Positions 37,745-46,711 of a stretch of DNA of 64,000 nucleotides are shown one piece after another. Origin of the DNA: Candidatus Nanoarchaeia archaeon (lineage in GTDB: Archaea; Nanobdellota; Nanobdellia; Woesearchaeales; JACPBV01); NCBI GenBank assembly GCA_028279655.1, contig JANQNH010000006.1, positions 121,668 to 185,667 of the forward strand. Direction: 5' to 3'. Below the pieces are notes generated by a model. The model was not told where the DNA came from. It ran no database searches and worked only from the letters and a program-made list of their open reading frames with translations. The first letter of the stretch is position 1, and every line of letters starts with the position of its first letter. The translations under genes and the position numbers were made by a program.

Positions 37745-39511
37745 ATGAAAAGAACAAACACCTGTGGGGAATTGACAAAGAAAGACAACAAGAAAGGGGT
37801 AACTCTTTGTGGATGGCTAAACAGCAGAAGAGACCACGGAGGGATAATCTTCATAGACCTTAGAGACAGATATGGGATTACCCAGATAGTCTTAGATCCT
37901 AAGCACGATAAGGAAGCTCACAAGAAAGCAGAGCATCTAAGCAGAGAAGATGTATTGCAAGTAAAAGGAAAGGTCAGGCTTAGAGGGAAAGGCCTGGAAA
38001 ACCCAAAACTAATCACAGGAGATATAGAAGTTATTATAGATGATCTGGAGATACTGAATAAGGCAGATACTCCTCCGATAGAGATTGACCAAAGGATAGA
38101 GATTAACGAGGATATGCGTTTAAAATACAGATATCTTGACCTGAGAAAGCCAAACATGCAGAAGAACCTTAGGATTAGGCATACTGCAATCAAGGCAGTA
38201 AGGGATTTTTATGATAGTAACGGGTTCTTAGAGATAGAAACACCAATGTTGGCAAAATCAACACCAGAAGGAGCTAGGGATTATCTGGTTCCCTCAAGGG
38301 TAAATCCAGGAAAATTCTATGCACTGCCTCAATCACCACAGCTATTTAAACAACTATTGATGGTCAGCGGATGTGACAGGTACTTCCAGATAGTAAAATG
38401 CTTCAGGGACGAAGACCTAAGGGCAGATAGGCAGCCAGAATTCACACAGATAGATGTTGAGATGTCATTCATAGATGAAGAGGACATATACACGACCCAC
38501 GAAGAATTGATGAAGCAGATATGGAAAAAGACCCTTAACATAGATATCAAGATCCCATTCAAAAGAATCCCATATGATGAAGCCATGGATAAGTATGGCT
38601 CTGACAAGCCAGACATAAGGTTTGATCTGCCTTTGATAGATGTGACAGATATACTAAAAAACTCAGACTTCAAGGTATTCACAGACAACATCAAGTCAGG
38701 TGGAGTTGTAAAAGCAATAAATGTTAAGAACTCTCCATTATCAAGAAAGGAGATAGATGAGCTTATAGAATTTGTAAAGATATACGATGCAAAAGGCCTT
38801 GCTTGGATAAAGATGACAGATAAAGGATTGGAATCTTCAGTTGTAAAGTTCTTCAGCGATGCCATCCAGAAAGAGATAATAAAAAAGATGGACGCAAAGA
38901 AAGGAGATCTCCTGCTTTTCGTATCAGACCACAAGCATTTCATAGTTAATGATGCCTTGGGAAACCTAAGGCTTAAGCTGGCAAAAAAATTAGGCCTTAT
39001 CCCTAAAGATACCTATGAGTTTGTATGGATAACAGATTTCCCATTGCTGGAATATGATGAAGACGAACAACGTCATATGGCAGTCCACCATCCATTTACC
39101 TCTCCAAAGGATGAGGATATCAAGCTTCTTGACAAACACCCGGAAAAAGCCAAGGCAAAAGCCTATGATCTTACCCTAAACGGAGTGGAGATAGGCGGCG
39201 GTTCTATAAGGATTCACAAGAGAGACATCCAGGAAAAGATCTTCAAGACCTTAGGCATATCAGATAAAGAAGCAAAGATAAAGTTTGGCTTCCTCTTAGA
39301 GGCATTCAGGTATGGTGCACCACCTCACGGAGGCATAGCCTTCGGTATGGACCGTATTGCAGCTCTTTTAACAGACAACGAATCCATAAGGGAAGTAATA
39401 GCATTCCCAAAGACCAAAAGCGCAGAATCCCTGATGGATGGCTCACCATCCGAAGTGAGCGAAAAACAGCTGAAAGAATTGAATATCAAGCTGGATATTG
39501 TTAAGAAATAG
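37745..39511 (+). CDS. aspS: Aspartyl-tRNA synthetase, bacterial type
   Basis: The 588-residue protein has an N-terminal OB fold (GVTLCGWLNSRRDHGGIIF), class II motif 2 (FRDEDLRADRQPEFTQIDVE), a GAD insertion domain at about 290-410 and motif 3 (HGGIAFGMDRIAALL). Archaeal AspRS enzymes are about 430 residues and lack the GAD domain, so this gene is of bacterial type and probably came by transfer. TATA box ACATTTATAAATA lies near 37709. It stands alone on its transcript. Whether it also charges tRNA-Asn cannot be told from this window. Confidence 0.93.
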   Translation: MKRTNTCGELTKKDNKKGVTLCGWLNSRRDHGGIIFIDLRDRYGITQIVLDPKHDKEAHKKAEHLSREDVLQVKGKVRLRGKGLENPKLITGDIEVIIDDLEILNKADTPPIEIDQRIEINEDMRLKYRYLDLRKPNMQKNLRIRHTAIKAVRDFYDSNGFLEIETPMLAKSTPEGARDYLVPSRVNPGKFYALPQSPQLFKQLLMVSGCDRYFQIVKCFRDEDLRADRQPEFTQIDVEMSFIDEEDIYTTHEELMKQIWKKTLNIDIKIPFKRIPYDEAMDKYGSDKPDIRFDLPLIDVTDILKNSDFKVFTDNIKSGGVVKAINVKNSPLSRKEIDELIEFVKIYDAKGLAWIKMTDKGLESSVVKFFSDAIQKEIIKKMDAKKGDLLLFVSDHKHFIVNDALGNLRLKLAKKLGLIPKDTYEFVWITDFPLLEYDEDEQRHMAVHHPFTSPKDEDIKLLDKHPEKAKAKAYDLTLNGVEIGGGSIRIHKRDIQEKIFKTLGISDKEAKIKFGFLLEAFRYGAPPHGGIAFGMDRIAALLTDNESIREVIAFPKTKSAESLMDGSPSEVSEKQLKELNIKLDIVKK

Positions 39512-39645
39512 TTTCATTCTTAAACTTTAAAAGTAAGAGGATTTACAGAAGAGACAAATCTAATCTCTAATGCTAAAAAAAATCATTCAGATAGAAACTA
39601 AACAAGTAGCACAATTCACTAATTTCCCCCAAGAAAACATTATTC

Positions 39646-40494
39646 TTACTTTGCAGTTAAACTGGTATCAGGTTTAAACTTTTCTCCAACTGAATTCAAA
39701 AAATGAACTCCTGCATAAAGAGCCACCATATAGGGCCTTTCTAAGGATCCAGAGGGGTATTTATCATCAATATTTATCCTATCCATAGTCTCAAGTATCG
39801 ATTTTGAATATCCTGCTAGGTCCTCAAATCCTCGTCCACTCTTTAGTATAGCTTGGTGTATACCCGATATATCTTCTTTAACTGACTTAATGTCCTCCAA
39901 TAAATCAAGACCAGAATCACACCGTGAACGAGCAAGCCTTCTAGCCATAGTTACAGTTGGTCTAATATGCCAAACATAAAAATCTTCAAGGATAGGGCTT
40001 ATTTCCTTCGCAATCCCATCTGCATCATAGTTTACTAGGAATCCCCCTATTTCAGTTTTGATTTCCTCATAGAAGTCATTTATAGCTTCAGTTACTGCTC
40101 CAACTTTATATTCTGAAGCTAATTCCTTCATAGTATTTAGAACAAGGTCAAGGTAAATAGCACTATTATGAAGATGATTGTGAGAAGGCCAATGATATTG
40201 ATAATGCTCAGGTCTAAATGCTTTTTTATTTATATGATAGGAAGAATGGTCAGTCTGCCATAAATCCTCCCAAAACTCCGGTTGTTTTGTCTGCTCTAAT
40301 TCATCCCAAAAAGAAGGGAATTTATTATCATATATTGCTCTCCCTGCTTCATCGAATAAAACCCTCATAATCTCTTTCTCAAAGGGTTGTAGAGATGAAT
40401 CTATTATACTAACTAATTTGTTGTCCTGCAGAGCGGATTCATAGATATCCTGTACTCTTCCATGAACTGTACTTTCCTTTAATTCCTTCATCAT
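39646..40494 (-). CDS. Hypothetical soluble helical protein
   Basis: The 282-residue protein has no signal peptide or membrane segment. It is mostly helical and rich in aromatic and acidic residues (FWDELEQTKQPEFWEDLWQT). Histidines cluster in the middle (FRPEHYQYHWPSHNHLHNSA). A TATA box (minus-strand CATATTAAAAAATC, near 40512-40525) predicts a start at the first ATG, so the mRNA is leaderless. I do not recognise the family. Confidence 0.75.
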   Translation of the reverse strand: MMKELKESTVHGRVQDIYESALQDNKLVSIIDSSLQPFEKEIMRVLFDEAGRAIYDNKFPSFWDELEQTKQPEFWEDLWQTDHSSYHINKKAFRPEHYQYHWPSHNHLHNSAIYLDLVLNTMKELASEYKVGAVTEAINDFYEEIKTEIGGFLVNYDADGIAKEISPILEDFYVWHIRPTVTMARRLARSRCDSGLDLLEDIKSVKEDISGIHQAILKSGRGFEDLAGYSKSILETMDRINIDDKYPSGSLERPYMVALYAGVHFLNSVGEKFKPDTSLTAK

Positions 40495-40696
40495 TTTAGC
40501 ATTCTCACAAGATTTTTTAATATGTGAAAATTTTTTACAACCTATTTTCTTTTTTTGTAAAAATTTTAGAAAAATGTTATATCAACATTTTCTCCTATCT
40601 TAAGACAATTTTGATCCCTTTATAAAGCTTTTGTTTAATCTAACTATGATACTTAATTCAAAAAGTATTTAAATTATCAGGAATTTACAATAACTG

Positions 40697-41242
40697 ATGA
40701 AGATCTACTTAGTAACCTGCAACAAAGGCAAGGTAAAGGAATTCAAACAGATCCTAGAGCCAAAAGTAAAAGTAGAACAATTGCCTATAGACTACCCAGA
40801 ATTAAGATCCGACGATCCTGAAGAGATAGCAAGATTAGCAGCAAAACAGCTGGCAGACAGCCTAAAAAAACCTATTGTAGTAGAGGATTCAGGACTCTTC
40901 ATAAAGGCATTAAACGGATTGCCAGGAACCTGCTCAGCATACATCCATAAACGAGTAGGTTTAAAAGGGATCCTTACCTTGATGAAAGGCATAAAGAACA
41001 GGCAATGCATGTATATGTCAGCAGTAGGCTATTGCGAACCAAAAAAACAACCAATATCCTTCCTGGGCACAGAAAAAGGCAAGATAGCGAAGAAGGCCAG
41101 GGGAACAGGTGGATTCGGTCACGATCCAATCTTCATACCTGACAACTCTAAAAAGACCTATGGTGAGATGAACAACACAGAAGAGAGGAAGAGATTCAGA
41201 AGAAAAGCAGTTCTAAAGCTACTACAACATCTAAAAACGTAA
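40697..41242 (+). CDS. rdgB: XTP/dITP diphosphatase (RdgB/HAM1)
   Basis: The 181-residue enzyme hydrolyses non-canonical purine triphosphates such as dITP and XTP to monophosphates, cleaning the nucleotide pool. Motifs: TCNKGKVKEFKQIL at 8-21, VVEDSGLFIKALNGLPG in the middle and GTGGFGHDPIFIPD near residue 138. Length and order are normal. A family A structured element lies immediately downstream. Confidence 0.93.
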   Translation: MKIYLVTCNKGKVKEFKQILEPKVKVEQLPIDYPELRSDDPEEIARLAAKQLADSLKKPIVVEDSGLFIKALNGLPGTCSAYIHKRVGLKGILTLMKGIKNRQCMYMSAVGYCEPKKQPISFLGTEKGKIAKKARGTGGFGHDPIFIPDNSKKTYGEMNNTEERKRFRRKAVLKLLQHLKT

Positions 41243-41247
41243 TTGAC

Positions 41248-41339
41248 AATGCTGCGATACGTGCGATTTCTTTTTTCTTGATTCAACTAAGTACTTTCGC
41301 AACTAGATGTGTTCTGCTTGGACTACGCTGGGCAGCATT
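41248..41339 (-). ncRNA. Dispersed structured element, family A, copy 2
   Basis: On the minus strand it has the same blocks as copy 1: AATGCTGCC, AGTCCAAGCA, TTGCGAAAGTACTT, TCGCAC and CGCAGCATT. The closing stem extends outward (TTGACAATGCTGC with GCAGCATTATCAA, one mismatch, 41243-41344). It lies between two convergent genes. Confidence 0.7.
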
Positions 41340-41359
41340 ATCAATAAAAAGTTAGTAAC

Positions 41360-41893
41360 CTAAAAGAAAAAACCTAAGGCAAGTCCAACAACTATTATTC
41401 TAATAATCCTAGGAACCAGCCCGTAATATACAAATCTATCTATCTTCATCCCAAAAGCACCTGAAAACCAGCAGAATGGAACATATGGAACAGGACCAAT
41501 AGCAGCGATAAATAAGCCATATTTACCATACTTACGATATAGTTCCAGGTACTTCTCGCATCTCTTATCCTCACAAATTCTATCATAAAAAAACCCCCCT
41601 ATCTTGTAATTGACAAAAGTAGCTAAAATACTGCCTATAATTACGATTAGAGAGACATAAACCATATTCAATCCCAATACCTTCCCAGATATCAAAGGAA
41701 CCTCAGGTCCTATAGGCTGAGCCAAGGCTTCCACTATTAAAGCAACAAAAAAGATAGCCGGGTAGCCGTAAAGAGAAACAACATTGGATATCTCTGATTT
41801 TATCTGGTTAAGGAAAACGATACCCAAAAGAAATACAATAACTACAAAAAAACCAACAAATCCTACTATCTGTATTGGATTAGCTCTTTTCAT
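41360..41893 (-). CDS. DedA/VTT-domain membrane protein
   Basis: The 177-residue integral membrane protein shows the VTT/SNARE-associated (DedA) pattern. It has EALAQPIGPEVPLISGKVLG in the first re-entrant region, NYKIGGFFYDRI in the middle and AIGPVPYVPFCWFSGAFGM before the last helix. DedA-type proteins are lipid scramblases or transport-linked factors. Its ATG overlaps the stop of the cysteine-cluster gene upstream by four bases, so the two are coupled. Confidence 0.82.
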   Translation of the reverse strand: MKRANPIQIVGFVGFFVVIVFLLGIVFLNQIKSEISNVVSLYGYPAIFFVALIVEALAQPIGPEVPLISGKVLGLNMVYVSLIVIIGSILATFVNYKIGGFFYDRICEDKRCEKYLELYRKYGKYGLFIAAIGPVPYVPFCWFSGAFGMKIDRFVYYGLVPRIIRIIVVGLALGFFF

Positions 41894-42150
41894 TTTTGTA
41901 CAAACCTAAATCCGCAGGTTTCTTTGGTAATACACTCTTCCTTTGTTCTTGGATATTTCCTGCAGTTTAACGGTCTTACTGGATGTATGAAGCAATAAGA
42001 TTTTCCATCTTTTTTATACCTTAAAAATAAGCATTTGTTAGGTAAATTACAACATTCACCGCAGTCGATACACCCACCTGTTCTTTTTTCATCAATAGGC
42101 AGTATGGATGTACATGTTCTGTACATCTTTGACAACCAATTATTCTTCAT
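41890..42150 (-). CDS. YkgJ-type cysteine-cluster (metal-chelating) protein
   Basis: ATG 42150 is chosen (86 residues, starting MKNNWLSKMY). The frame extends further upstream, but only through the divergent pgsA promoter and 5' end, with a poor composition. The cysteine pattern is CIDCGECCN, then CLFLRYKKDGKSYCFIH, CRKYPR and CITKETCGF, typical of the UPF0153/YkgJ zinc- or iron-binding group. It overlaps the DedA-like gene by four bases. Role unknown. Confidence 0.8.
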   Translation of the reverse strand: MKNNWLSKMYRTCTSILPIDEKRTGGCIDCGECCNLPNKCLFLRYKKDGKSYCFIHPVRPLNCRKYPRTKEECITKETCGFRFVQK

Positions 42151-42244
42151 TTTAAACCAATAAAATTTACAACTATAAAAACATTTTTCTTTTAATACAA
42201 AATCAATGCATAGATTTAAATAATCTAAATCATAACAAAAACAT

Positions 42245-42766
42245 ATGAACACTCCGAACAAGATAACCATTATGAGGATACTACTAATACCAATCTTCAT
42301 CACTCTGTTCTACATAAAGATAAGGTACATAGATTACATAGCAGCAGCAGTCTTCATACTATTAGCCTTGACAGACGCCTTAGATGGCTACCTAGCAAGA
42401 AAACACAAGCAGATAACAAACCTTGGAAAACTTATCGATCCCTTAGCAGATAAACTGCTGATTTCTGCAGCACTTATATTCCTCATAGGAAGAGGCGTCC
42501 CTAACTGGATGGCCTTCACGATAATAGCAAGGGAATTCGCCGTAACAGGATTAAGGCTCTCAGCACAATCTAAGCAGATAACAATCCATGCAAGCAGATG
42601 GGGTAAGACAAAGACCATATCACAGATAGTTGCAATTGTTGCTGTTCTGATTGATTTCCCATTAAACTACTATATCATGTTGATTGCAGTCATCCTTACT
42701 GTTATCTCAGGAATTGATTATTTTATCAAGGCAAGAAAATTCCTGAGAGACCTAAAAAATGAGTGA
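42245..42766 (+). CDS. pgsA: CDP-diacylglycerol-glycerol-3-phosphate phosphatidyltransferase
   Basis: The 173-residue membrane enzyme attaches glycerol phosphate to a CDP-lipid to start phosphatidylglycerol synthesis. The CDP-alcohol phosphatidyltransferase signature D-G-AR-G-D-D is complete: DALDGYLARKHKQITNLG followed by KLIDPLADKLL. NTPNKITIMRILLIP at the N-terminus is typical of PgsA. The second paralogue starts eight bases before this gene ends. Whether the substrate is a bacterial- or archaeal-type lipid cannot be read from the sequence. Confidence 0.9.
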   Translation: MNTPNKITIMRILLIPIFITLFYIKIRYIDYIAAAVFILLALTDALDGYLARKHKQITNLGKLIDPLADKLLISAALIFLIGRGVPNWMAFTIIAREFAVTGLRLSAQSKQITIHASRWGKTKTISQIVAIVAVLIDFPLNYYIMLIAVILTVISGIDYFIKARKFLRDLKNE

Positions 42767-43274
42767 GATCTTCACAACTCCTAACTTAATAACCTTCTTA
42801 CGTCTTCTACTTATTCCATTCTTTGTCCTAGCTTTTTTCCAGGACCAATACATAATCGCTGCCTTACTCTTCTTAGGATTTGCACTAGGAGATGGATTAG
42901 ACGGTTACCTGGCAAGAAAAAAATCTCAAAGAACCGTTATAGGTTCCTTATTTGACGGCCTGACTGACCTGATAGCATTTGCCTCAATCCTGATCTCCTT
43001 CCTATTGAAAAAATACCTATCTGCCCAACTAATCGTAATCCTACTCATCCCTCTCTTTATAACCTTGATATCCAGGGCAATCTATTATTTTAGGACAAAA
43101 GACCTGCCCCATCCATTGATGGAAAAGATTACAGCAATACTTGCATACCTTACAATCATCATGATCCTGTTGGATTTTGTATATCAGGGTATTCTGATCA
43201 TCCTTGTTGCCATCTTAGCCTATATATCTATGCTGCTGGATATCCAAACAGACATCAACCTTTATATAAAATAA
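42759..43274 (+). CDS. Second CDP-alcohol phosphatidyltransferase
   Basis: The 171-residue protein is homologous to its upstream neighbour and overlaps it by eight bases. The signature is intact: GDGLDGYLARKKSQRTVIG, then SLFDGLTDLI. The N-terminus TTPNLITFLRLLLIPFFV mirrors PgsA. There are five or six transmembrane helices. The acceptor alcohol is unknown (inositol phosphate, glycerol phosphate or serine are possible). The tandem arrangement suggests two head-group branches or a duplicated gene with a changed role. Confidence 0.85.
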   Translation: MSEIFTTPNLITFLRLLLIPFFVLAFFQDQYIIAALLFLGFALGDGLDGYLARKKSQRTVIGSLFDGLTDLIAFASILISFLLKKYLSAQLIVILLIPLFITLISRAIYYFRTKDLPHPLMEKITAILAYLTIIMILLDFVYQGILIILVAILAYISMLLDIQTDINLYIK

Positions 43275-43290
43275 CATTTCTCTACACATT

Positions 43291-44757
43291 ATGATAACAA
43301 TACTGGACTGCTACACAGACGAACCCGCAGGCCTGGGAGTTCCACCTTACTTAGGAACATACCCTAGATACATAGCTGGCTATTACATCAAAGAAGGCTA
43401 CAAAAAAATAAACTACATAACAATAGATGACCTTAGATTTCTGAAATACTACGACCTAAATCCAAAAAAACAAGAAGTAAACCATAAGACAAACATAAAG
43501 ATCTATAACCTTACAAAAAACATAAGCAGCATTCAGGAGATACTGGAAAACACCACAAGATTGATAGTAATCCTTGGAATACACACACCAGGAAAATACC
43601 TCTCAGCAATTCCAGGAACCTTAAAAGAAGTAGCAGAACTTATCAAAGATCTTGATTGTGAAAAGGTCCTTACAGGTCCTGCTGTTATTGGAACTCAACT
43701 GGAAGGAGGAAGGTTCCAGGAAACCACCAGCAAAAAGATCTTCGACAGAACAGATAACTTCGATTTCAAATACCAGGAAATTAGGGAATATGCAGTAAAA
43801 GGTTCAGAAATAATAAAACAGATTCCACAAAAAAGGATCATAGAGATAGAGACATCACGGGGCTGTTCCAGAACCAAAGGATGTAGCTTCTGCACAGAGC
43901 CATTGAAACATAAGCTCGAATTCCGGGAAAAATCAGACATACTGAAAGAAATAAAAGCCCTTTACAAAGAAAATTGCACCTCCTTTAGGATTGGAAAACA
44001 ATCTGACTTCTATATGTATCCAGAGGCAATTCCTCTACTTAGAGACATAAGAAAAGAATTCCAAAAAATACAAATCCTCCACATAGACAACGTCAATCCA
44101 TTAAGCGTAATATGCAAAAAAGGCATAGAGACAACCAAGGCTATAGTAAAGTACTGTACAGAAGGGAACATAGCAGCCTTTGGAGTAGAGAGCTTTGACA
44201 AAGAAGTATGCAAACAAAATAACCTAAACTCCCTTCCAGAAGAAGCATATGATGCCATTAGGGTCTTAAACAAATACGGAGCAAAAAGAGGAAAAAACGG
44301 TATGCAGGAGTTCCTCCCAGGCATAAATCTGCTCTTCGGACTCAAAGGAGAGACAAAAGACACCCACAATGAAAACATGAAGTGGTTAAAGAGAGTAATA
44401 GACAACAACCTCTTATTAAGAAGAATAAATATACGCCAGGTATCAATATTTGAAGGAACCCCTCTTTTCCAGGATACAAAGAACAAATATATCAGAAAGA
44501 ACAAGAAATACTATTGGAAATGGAGAAACGAAATCAGAAATAAGATAGACCTTCCCATGTTAAAAAAATTAGTCCCCAAAGGCACCATCCTAAAAGAAGT
44601 TATCTCAGAGATCTATGATGGAAACACAACATTCGCAAGACAAACAGGAACATATCCTTTGATAATAGGCATAAAACAAAGAATACCATTAAACAAACCA
44701 TACACAGTAGAAATTACAGGCCATATGCTTAGGAGTGTTACTGGAGTTATAAAATAA
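43291..44757 (+). CDS. Radical SAM protein, COG1031-like
   Basis: The 488-residue protein has an N-terminal Rossmann-like part (1-180) resembling a cobalamin-binding domain. The iron-sulfur motif C192-x5-C198-x2-C201 (RGCSRTKGCSFC) has wider spacing than the usual CxxxCxxC. LLFGLKGETKDTHNENMKWL and RRINIRQVSIFEGTPLF follow the radical SAM barrel. The C-terminus (about 430-488) has a TRAM-like strand pattern, as in tRNA methylthiotransferases. This resembles archaeal COG1031 proteins; the substrate is unknown. It begins 16 bases after the lipid genes. Confidence 0.82.
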   Translation: MITILDCYTDEPAGLGVPPYLGTYPRYIAGYYIKEGYKKINYITIDDLRFLKYYDLNPKKQEVNHKTNIKIYNLTKNISSIQEILENTTRLIVILGIHTPGKYLSAIPGTLKEVAELIKDLDCEKVLTGPAVIGTQLEGGRFQETTSKKIFDRTDNFDFKYQEIREYAVKGSEIIKQIPQKRIIEIETSRGCSRTKGCSFCTEPLKHKLEFREKSDILKEIKALYKENCTSFRIGKQSDFYMYPEAIPLLRDIRKEFQKIQILHIDNVNPLSVICKKGIETTKAIVKYCTEGNIAAFGVESFDKEVCKQNNLNSLPEEAYDAIRVLNKYGAKRGKNGMQEFLPGINLLFGLKGETKDTHNENMKWLKRVIDNNLLLRRINIRQVSIFEGTPLFQDTKNKYIRKNKKYYWKWRNEIRNKIDLPMLKKLVPKGTILKEVISEIYDGNTTFARQTGTYPLIIGIKQRIPLNKPYTVEITGHMLRSVTGVIK

Positions 44758-44769
44758 GAAGTTTAAGGG

Positions 44770-44868
44770 GGCAATACTGCAAAGCGAAGTCCTGGATTAT
44801 AACATCCTCCTGCGAGAATCCTTGCTCGCATGTGCAAATAACTTAACCGCACGTAGCGCAGCATTGCC
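44770..44868 (+). ncRNA. Dispersed structured element, family A, copy 3
   Basis: The closing stem is GGCAATACTGC/GCAGCATTGCC (one mismatch), with AAGCGAAGTCC, CTGCGAGAAT, CGCACGTAGCGCAGCATT in the same order as copies 1 and 2. The outer pairs GGC/GCC differ from the other copies but still pair. It lies between the radical SAM and peptidase genes. Confidence 0.7.
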
Positions 44869-44917
44869 GCTAAAAAACAAGTAACTTTATATATTCTCTA
44901 TACCCTTAACTCCTTAA

Positions 44918-46081
44918 ATGAGCAGAGCCCAGATAACAGCACGTCCAGTCCTGCAGACTTTTTTTATCATCGCTGCAGTTATGATCCTGATATTTGGAGG
45001 AGCACAGATTACACAATGGGTAAAGACTTCGAAGAGCATAGGGATCATCAATCTCCAAACCACCCTGAAAAACGCTATAACCAAGCAGGCGATGGGAAGC
45101 TATGGCTCTGTGGATGAGAAAGTTATTGCCATATCTCCAGAGATAGAGCAATTATGCTTTGTTGACAGGAAAAAAGAGATATCGCCTCTGGTAAACTGCA
45201 ATCTCAATCCCGAGCTGAACAAATACCCCAACAAAAACATATTCTTCGAGCCCTTTCATAAGCATACTCCTATAAACATACTTAATTTCGAGCTCGACCC
45301 AGATGAAAACCCCCTCTGTCTTCAGCCAATAAGCAGCACAGTTCAACTAAGCCTTGTTGGTAGAGGAAACCGTACAAAGCTGGGAACATTTCGATCAACT
45401 GAAAAGACCGTTGATTGTGTCTCTGTCCTTTACAACTCTCCTCCAAACCACTCAGTAGACATAGTCTTCCTTCCTTTCGGTTACAATAAGTTCGATGACT
45501 TCAGGCAGGATGTAAACAAAAACATCCAAACATTCATAGAAACTCCACCCTTCAACTCAAGCAAGGAAAAGCTTAATTTCTACAGGATAGACAAGCTAGA
45601 CCATCTGGATTGTAAGATTGAGCAATGGATAAAATGCGACGAATATGAAGTGAAGAAGTTAGCGTCTTACTGCCCTCACGATTACATAATCATCTTGGCT
45701 GACAGGAACAAGGTAAAGGACCTCATAAATCCAGTGCGTTCAAGTGCTGTTTCAAATATGGAAAAGATCAATACCGCAGATAACAAGCTGGTTGTCCTGC
45801 ACGAGTTTGGCCATATCTTTGGTGAGCTAGCAGACGAATACGTAGATGAGAAATACTACTCCAATACCGGTTTTGATCCTGAGGACTATCCTAACTGTGA
45901 CTTGCCGCCAGAATGCAAAGGATGGAAAAATGTTGAAGAGACAGGCTGCTTTGAAGGTTGCTCCCTGAAGAAGTTCGCAAGGCCAACCACAAACTCAATT
46001 ATGAGATCCCTAAATACAGAAAAGTTTGGTCCTGTGAACGAAAAGATACTGATAGACAAGCTAAACGAATATGGTGATTAA
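44918..46081 (+). CDS. M64-like metallopeptidase with pilin-like N-terminus
   Basis: The 387-residue protein has one N-terminal transmembrane segment (about 12-30, LQTFFIIAAVMILIFGGAQI) preceded by a short basic stretch, so the bulk is outside the cell. The zinc-binding HEFGH lies at 295-299 within LVVLHEFGHIFGELADEY, the form seen in M64 (IgA-peptidase-like) enzymes. Cysteine pairs downstream (CDLPPEC, GCFEGC) suggest disulfides. The next gene, another exported protein, starts at the base after this one ends, so they are an operon. Confidence 0.85.
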   Translation: MSRAQITARPVLQTFFIIAAVMILIFGGAQITQWVKTSKSIGIINLQTTLKNAITKQAMGSYGSVDEKVIAISPEIEQLCFVDRKKEISPLVNCNLNPELNKYPNKNIFFEPFHKHTPINILNFELDPDENPLCLQPISSTVQLSLVGRGNRTKLGTFRSTEKTVDCVSVLYNSPPNHSVDIVFLPFGYNKFDDFRQDVNKNIQTFIETPPFNSSKEKLNFYRIDKLDHLDCKIEQWIKCDEYEVKKLASYCPHDYIIILADRNKVKDLINPVRSSAVSNMEKINTADNKLVVLHEFGHIFGELADEYVDEKYYSNTGFDPEDYPNCDLPPECKGWKNVEETGCFEGCSLKKFARPTTNSIMRSLNTEKFGPVNEKILIDKLNEYGD

Positions 46082-46615
46082 ATGAAAAAAATATTACTAC
46101 TAACAATCATAATCTTCTTAGTAATACCTACAATCCAGATATCAGCAGAGATAGACTGCAGCAAGGTATTTGTTGTTAAATTCAACTATGACAACGGGAT
46201 TATATCATATAAAGATAAGATAATAAAATGCGGCTATTCACCAGATAGGAAGCTCCAGCCTCTTGACGGCTACAGGGCAGAGATCATATCCATAAAAAAC
46301 AAACCATTATACTCCTTTAAATTCGACATACCTTTGACAACAAACTTCGATATGTCTGATCCATTGATAAAGAGCCTCTCAGGCGGCATGGTAGTGTTGA
46401 ACGAGACAGACTTCGCTCTTATATTCCCATACTATGACAATGCAAAATCCATAAGAATCTACAATCCAAGGGAATACGAAGTTGCTACAATACCCTTGAT
46501 AGAAGAGCAGTTCATGCAGAAGAGGTCCACATTGTGGTTCCTGATAATTATCTTACTACTTCTTATAGCAGCCTATATGATATACAAGCATTATAGGAAA
46601 CCCGCTCCCCTATAG
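46082..46615 (+). CDS. Exported protein with C-terminal membrane anchor
   Basis: The 177-residue protein has a signal peptide (KKILLLTIIIFLVIPTIQIS), an ectodomain of about 120 residues, one C-terminal transmembrane helix (about 150-168, LWFLIIILLLLIAAYMIY) and a short basic tail: a type I membrane protein. No catalytic motif is visible. It follows the peptidase without a gap, so it may be its membrane partner or processing substrate (inference). Confidence 0.8.
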   Translation: MKKILLLTIIIFLVIPTIQISAEIDCSKVFVVKFNYDNGIISYKDKIIKCGYSPDRKLQPLDGYRAEIISIKNKPLYSFKFDIPLTTNFDMSDPLIKSLSGGMVVLNETDFALIFPYYDNAKSIRIYNPREYEVATIPLIEEQFMQKRSTLWFLIIILLLLIAAYMIYKHYRKPAPL

Positions 46616-46695
46616 ATTTTCAAAAGTTTTATACGCAATATCCTATCAATCCTTCCGATAGTTTTAAATTTAACAATCTTTTTACCACACAAATA

Positions 46696-46710
46696 TTACA
46701 TTCGATGTAA
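46696..46710. promoter_or_regulatory. Palindrome directly before the homing endonuclease start
   Basis: TTACAT-TCG-ATGTAA ends one base before ATG 46712, so it would overlap the translation start in DNA or fold in the mRNA. A TATA-like TTTTAAATTT lies near 46664-46673. Confidence 0.5.
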
Positions 46711-46711
46711 A

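Noticed and set aside
39512..39645. Gene or RNA in the gap after aspS
   Set aside because: No ORF, stem or repeat was seen; ordinary convergent spacer.
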